From CAYWTX01 sp964461295 (GTDB lineage Bacteria; Planctomycetota; Phycisphaerae; SM23-33), in contig CAYWTX010000003.1 in NCBI GenBank assembly GCA_964461295.1, forward strand, positions 1-6,733: 6,733 bases of DNA. Reading direction: 5' to 3'. Shown here piece after piece: positions 6,441 through 6,733 of this stretch. The notes beneath the pieces were generated by a model. The model was not told where the DNA came from. It ran no database searches and was given only the letters and a program-made list of their open reading frames with translations. Within the stretch, counting starts at the first letter, position 1, and each line of letters begins with the position of its first letter. The position numbers and the translations under genes were made by a program.

Positions 6441-6628
6441 TCGAGTCCTTGGCAACTCGCCGCGGCAGACAGGGACGGCGGGGCTTGTGAAGAAATCGGG
6501 GAAGCAGCCATATCCCTCTTCGCCCGGAAGGGGCGGTCAGGATCCAGCCGGGGGCGTAAGCCCAATACGGTTCAGTTAAGGAGAACAGGACGAAGAACAA
6601 GACTGTAGCGTCATCATTGCAGTTTCGA
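6441..6628. other. Noncoding stretch with two small hairpins before the tandem repeat
   Basis: I find no supportable gene here. Two compact stems are visible: CGCCC/GGGCG around GGAAG (6521-6535), and GGGC/GCCC closed by the GNRA-type tetraloop GTAA (6552-6563). AAGGAG (6578-6583) resembles a ribosome site but has no start codon at a usable distance. A 31-codon frame beginning GTG near 6488 has neither a good ribosome site nor protein-like features. The base composition from about 6565 onward is less GC-rich than the genes to its left. Confidence 0.4.
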
Positions 6629-6733
6629 GACAGGTGGAGCACTGTTCTTCAGACAGGTGGAGCACTGTTCTTCAGACAGGTGGAGCACTGTTCTTCAGAC
6701 AGGTGGAGCACTGTTCTTCAGACAGGTGGAGCA
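6629..6733. repeat. Perfect 23-bp tandem repeat, 4 full copies plus a 13-base partial copy
   Basis: Identical units beginning GACAGGTGG and ending GTTCTTCA start at 6629, 6652, 6675 and 6698. A fifth starts at 6721 and is cut by the window edge after 13 bases. The copies have no spacers and no differences, so this is a minisatellite-type array and not a CRISPR. The true copy number is unknown because the array continues past the edge. Possible roles include a variable-number locus, repeated protein-binding sites, or part of a repetitive coding region; an assembly artefact is also possible. Confidence 0.95.

Noticed and set aside
6441..6628. End of an insertion sequence or a structured RNA
   Set aside because: The less GC-rich composition and small stems suggested it, but I see no terminal inverted repeats, no transposase and no known RNA architecture.
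6199..6642. A 147-codon minus-strand frame whose first part lies in the gap after hemC
   Set aside because: Its C-terminal half is antisense to hemC, its start lies inside the tandem repeat, and I recognise no domain in the part outside hemC.
6629..6733. CRISPR array
   Set aside because: The units follow one another with no spacers, and no cas gene is present.

Overview
This is a GC-rich stretch of ordinary bacterial chromosome. It carries five recognisable protein genes: one incomplete gene on the minus strand and four on the plus strand. The mix is housekeeping and stress functions: ammonia assimilation, envelope protein quality control, a small flavoenzyme, ATP synthase epsilon and tetrapyrrole synthesis. 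The protein sequences look like those of Planctomycetota or related anaerobic GC-rich lineages. That placement is an impression from sequence style, not a demonstrated result.

Layout. Positions 1-2371 (minus strand) hold the N-terminal half of the large subunit of glutamate synthase (gltB), cut by the left edge near the start of its FMN domain. Positions 2372-2672 are a divergent intergenic region. It contains a perfect 19-bp palindrome next to gltB, an AT-rich patch with -10-like boxes, and a possible ECF-type promoter before the next gene. Positions 2673-4211 (plus) encode a complete HtrA/DegP-type serine protease with two PDZ domains, followed directly by a hairpin. Positions 4212-4482 are noncoding, with a well-matched sigma70-type promoter (TTGACA, 17 bp, TACGGT) reading rightward.

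That promoter appears to drive a compact three-gene cluster at 4483-6399: a nitroreductase-family flavoprotein, the epsilon subunit of F1Fo ATP synthase (atpC), and porphobilinogen deaminase (hemC). The gaps are 36 and 18 bases. The three proteins share no pathway. The main curiosity is that atpC lies here without atpD or any other ATP synthase gene beside it.

Positions 6400-6628 have no gene I can support, only small hairpins, one of which may end the hemC transcript. The last 105 bases are a perfect head-to-tail 23-bp tandem repeat: four full copies and a partial fifth that runs off the right edge. I found no CRISPR array, tRNA, rRNA or transposase gene, and no convincing new multi-gene system. 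The observations most worth checking are the tandem repeat, the isolated atpC, the gltB-proximal palindrome and the altered cofactor-cysteine motif in HemC.
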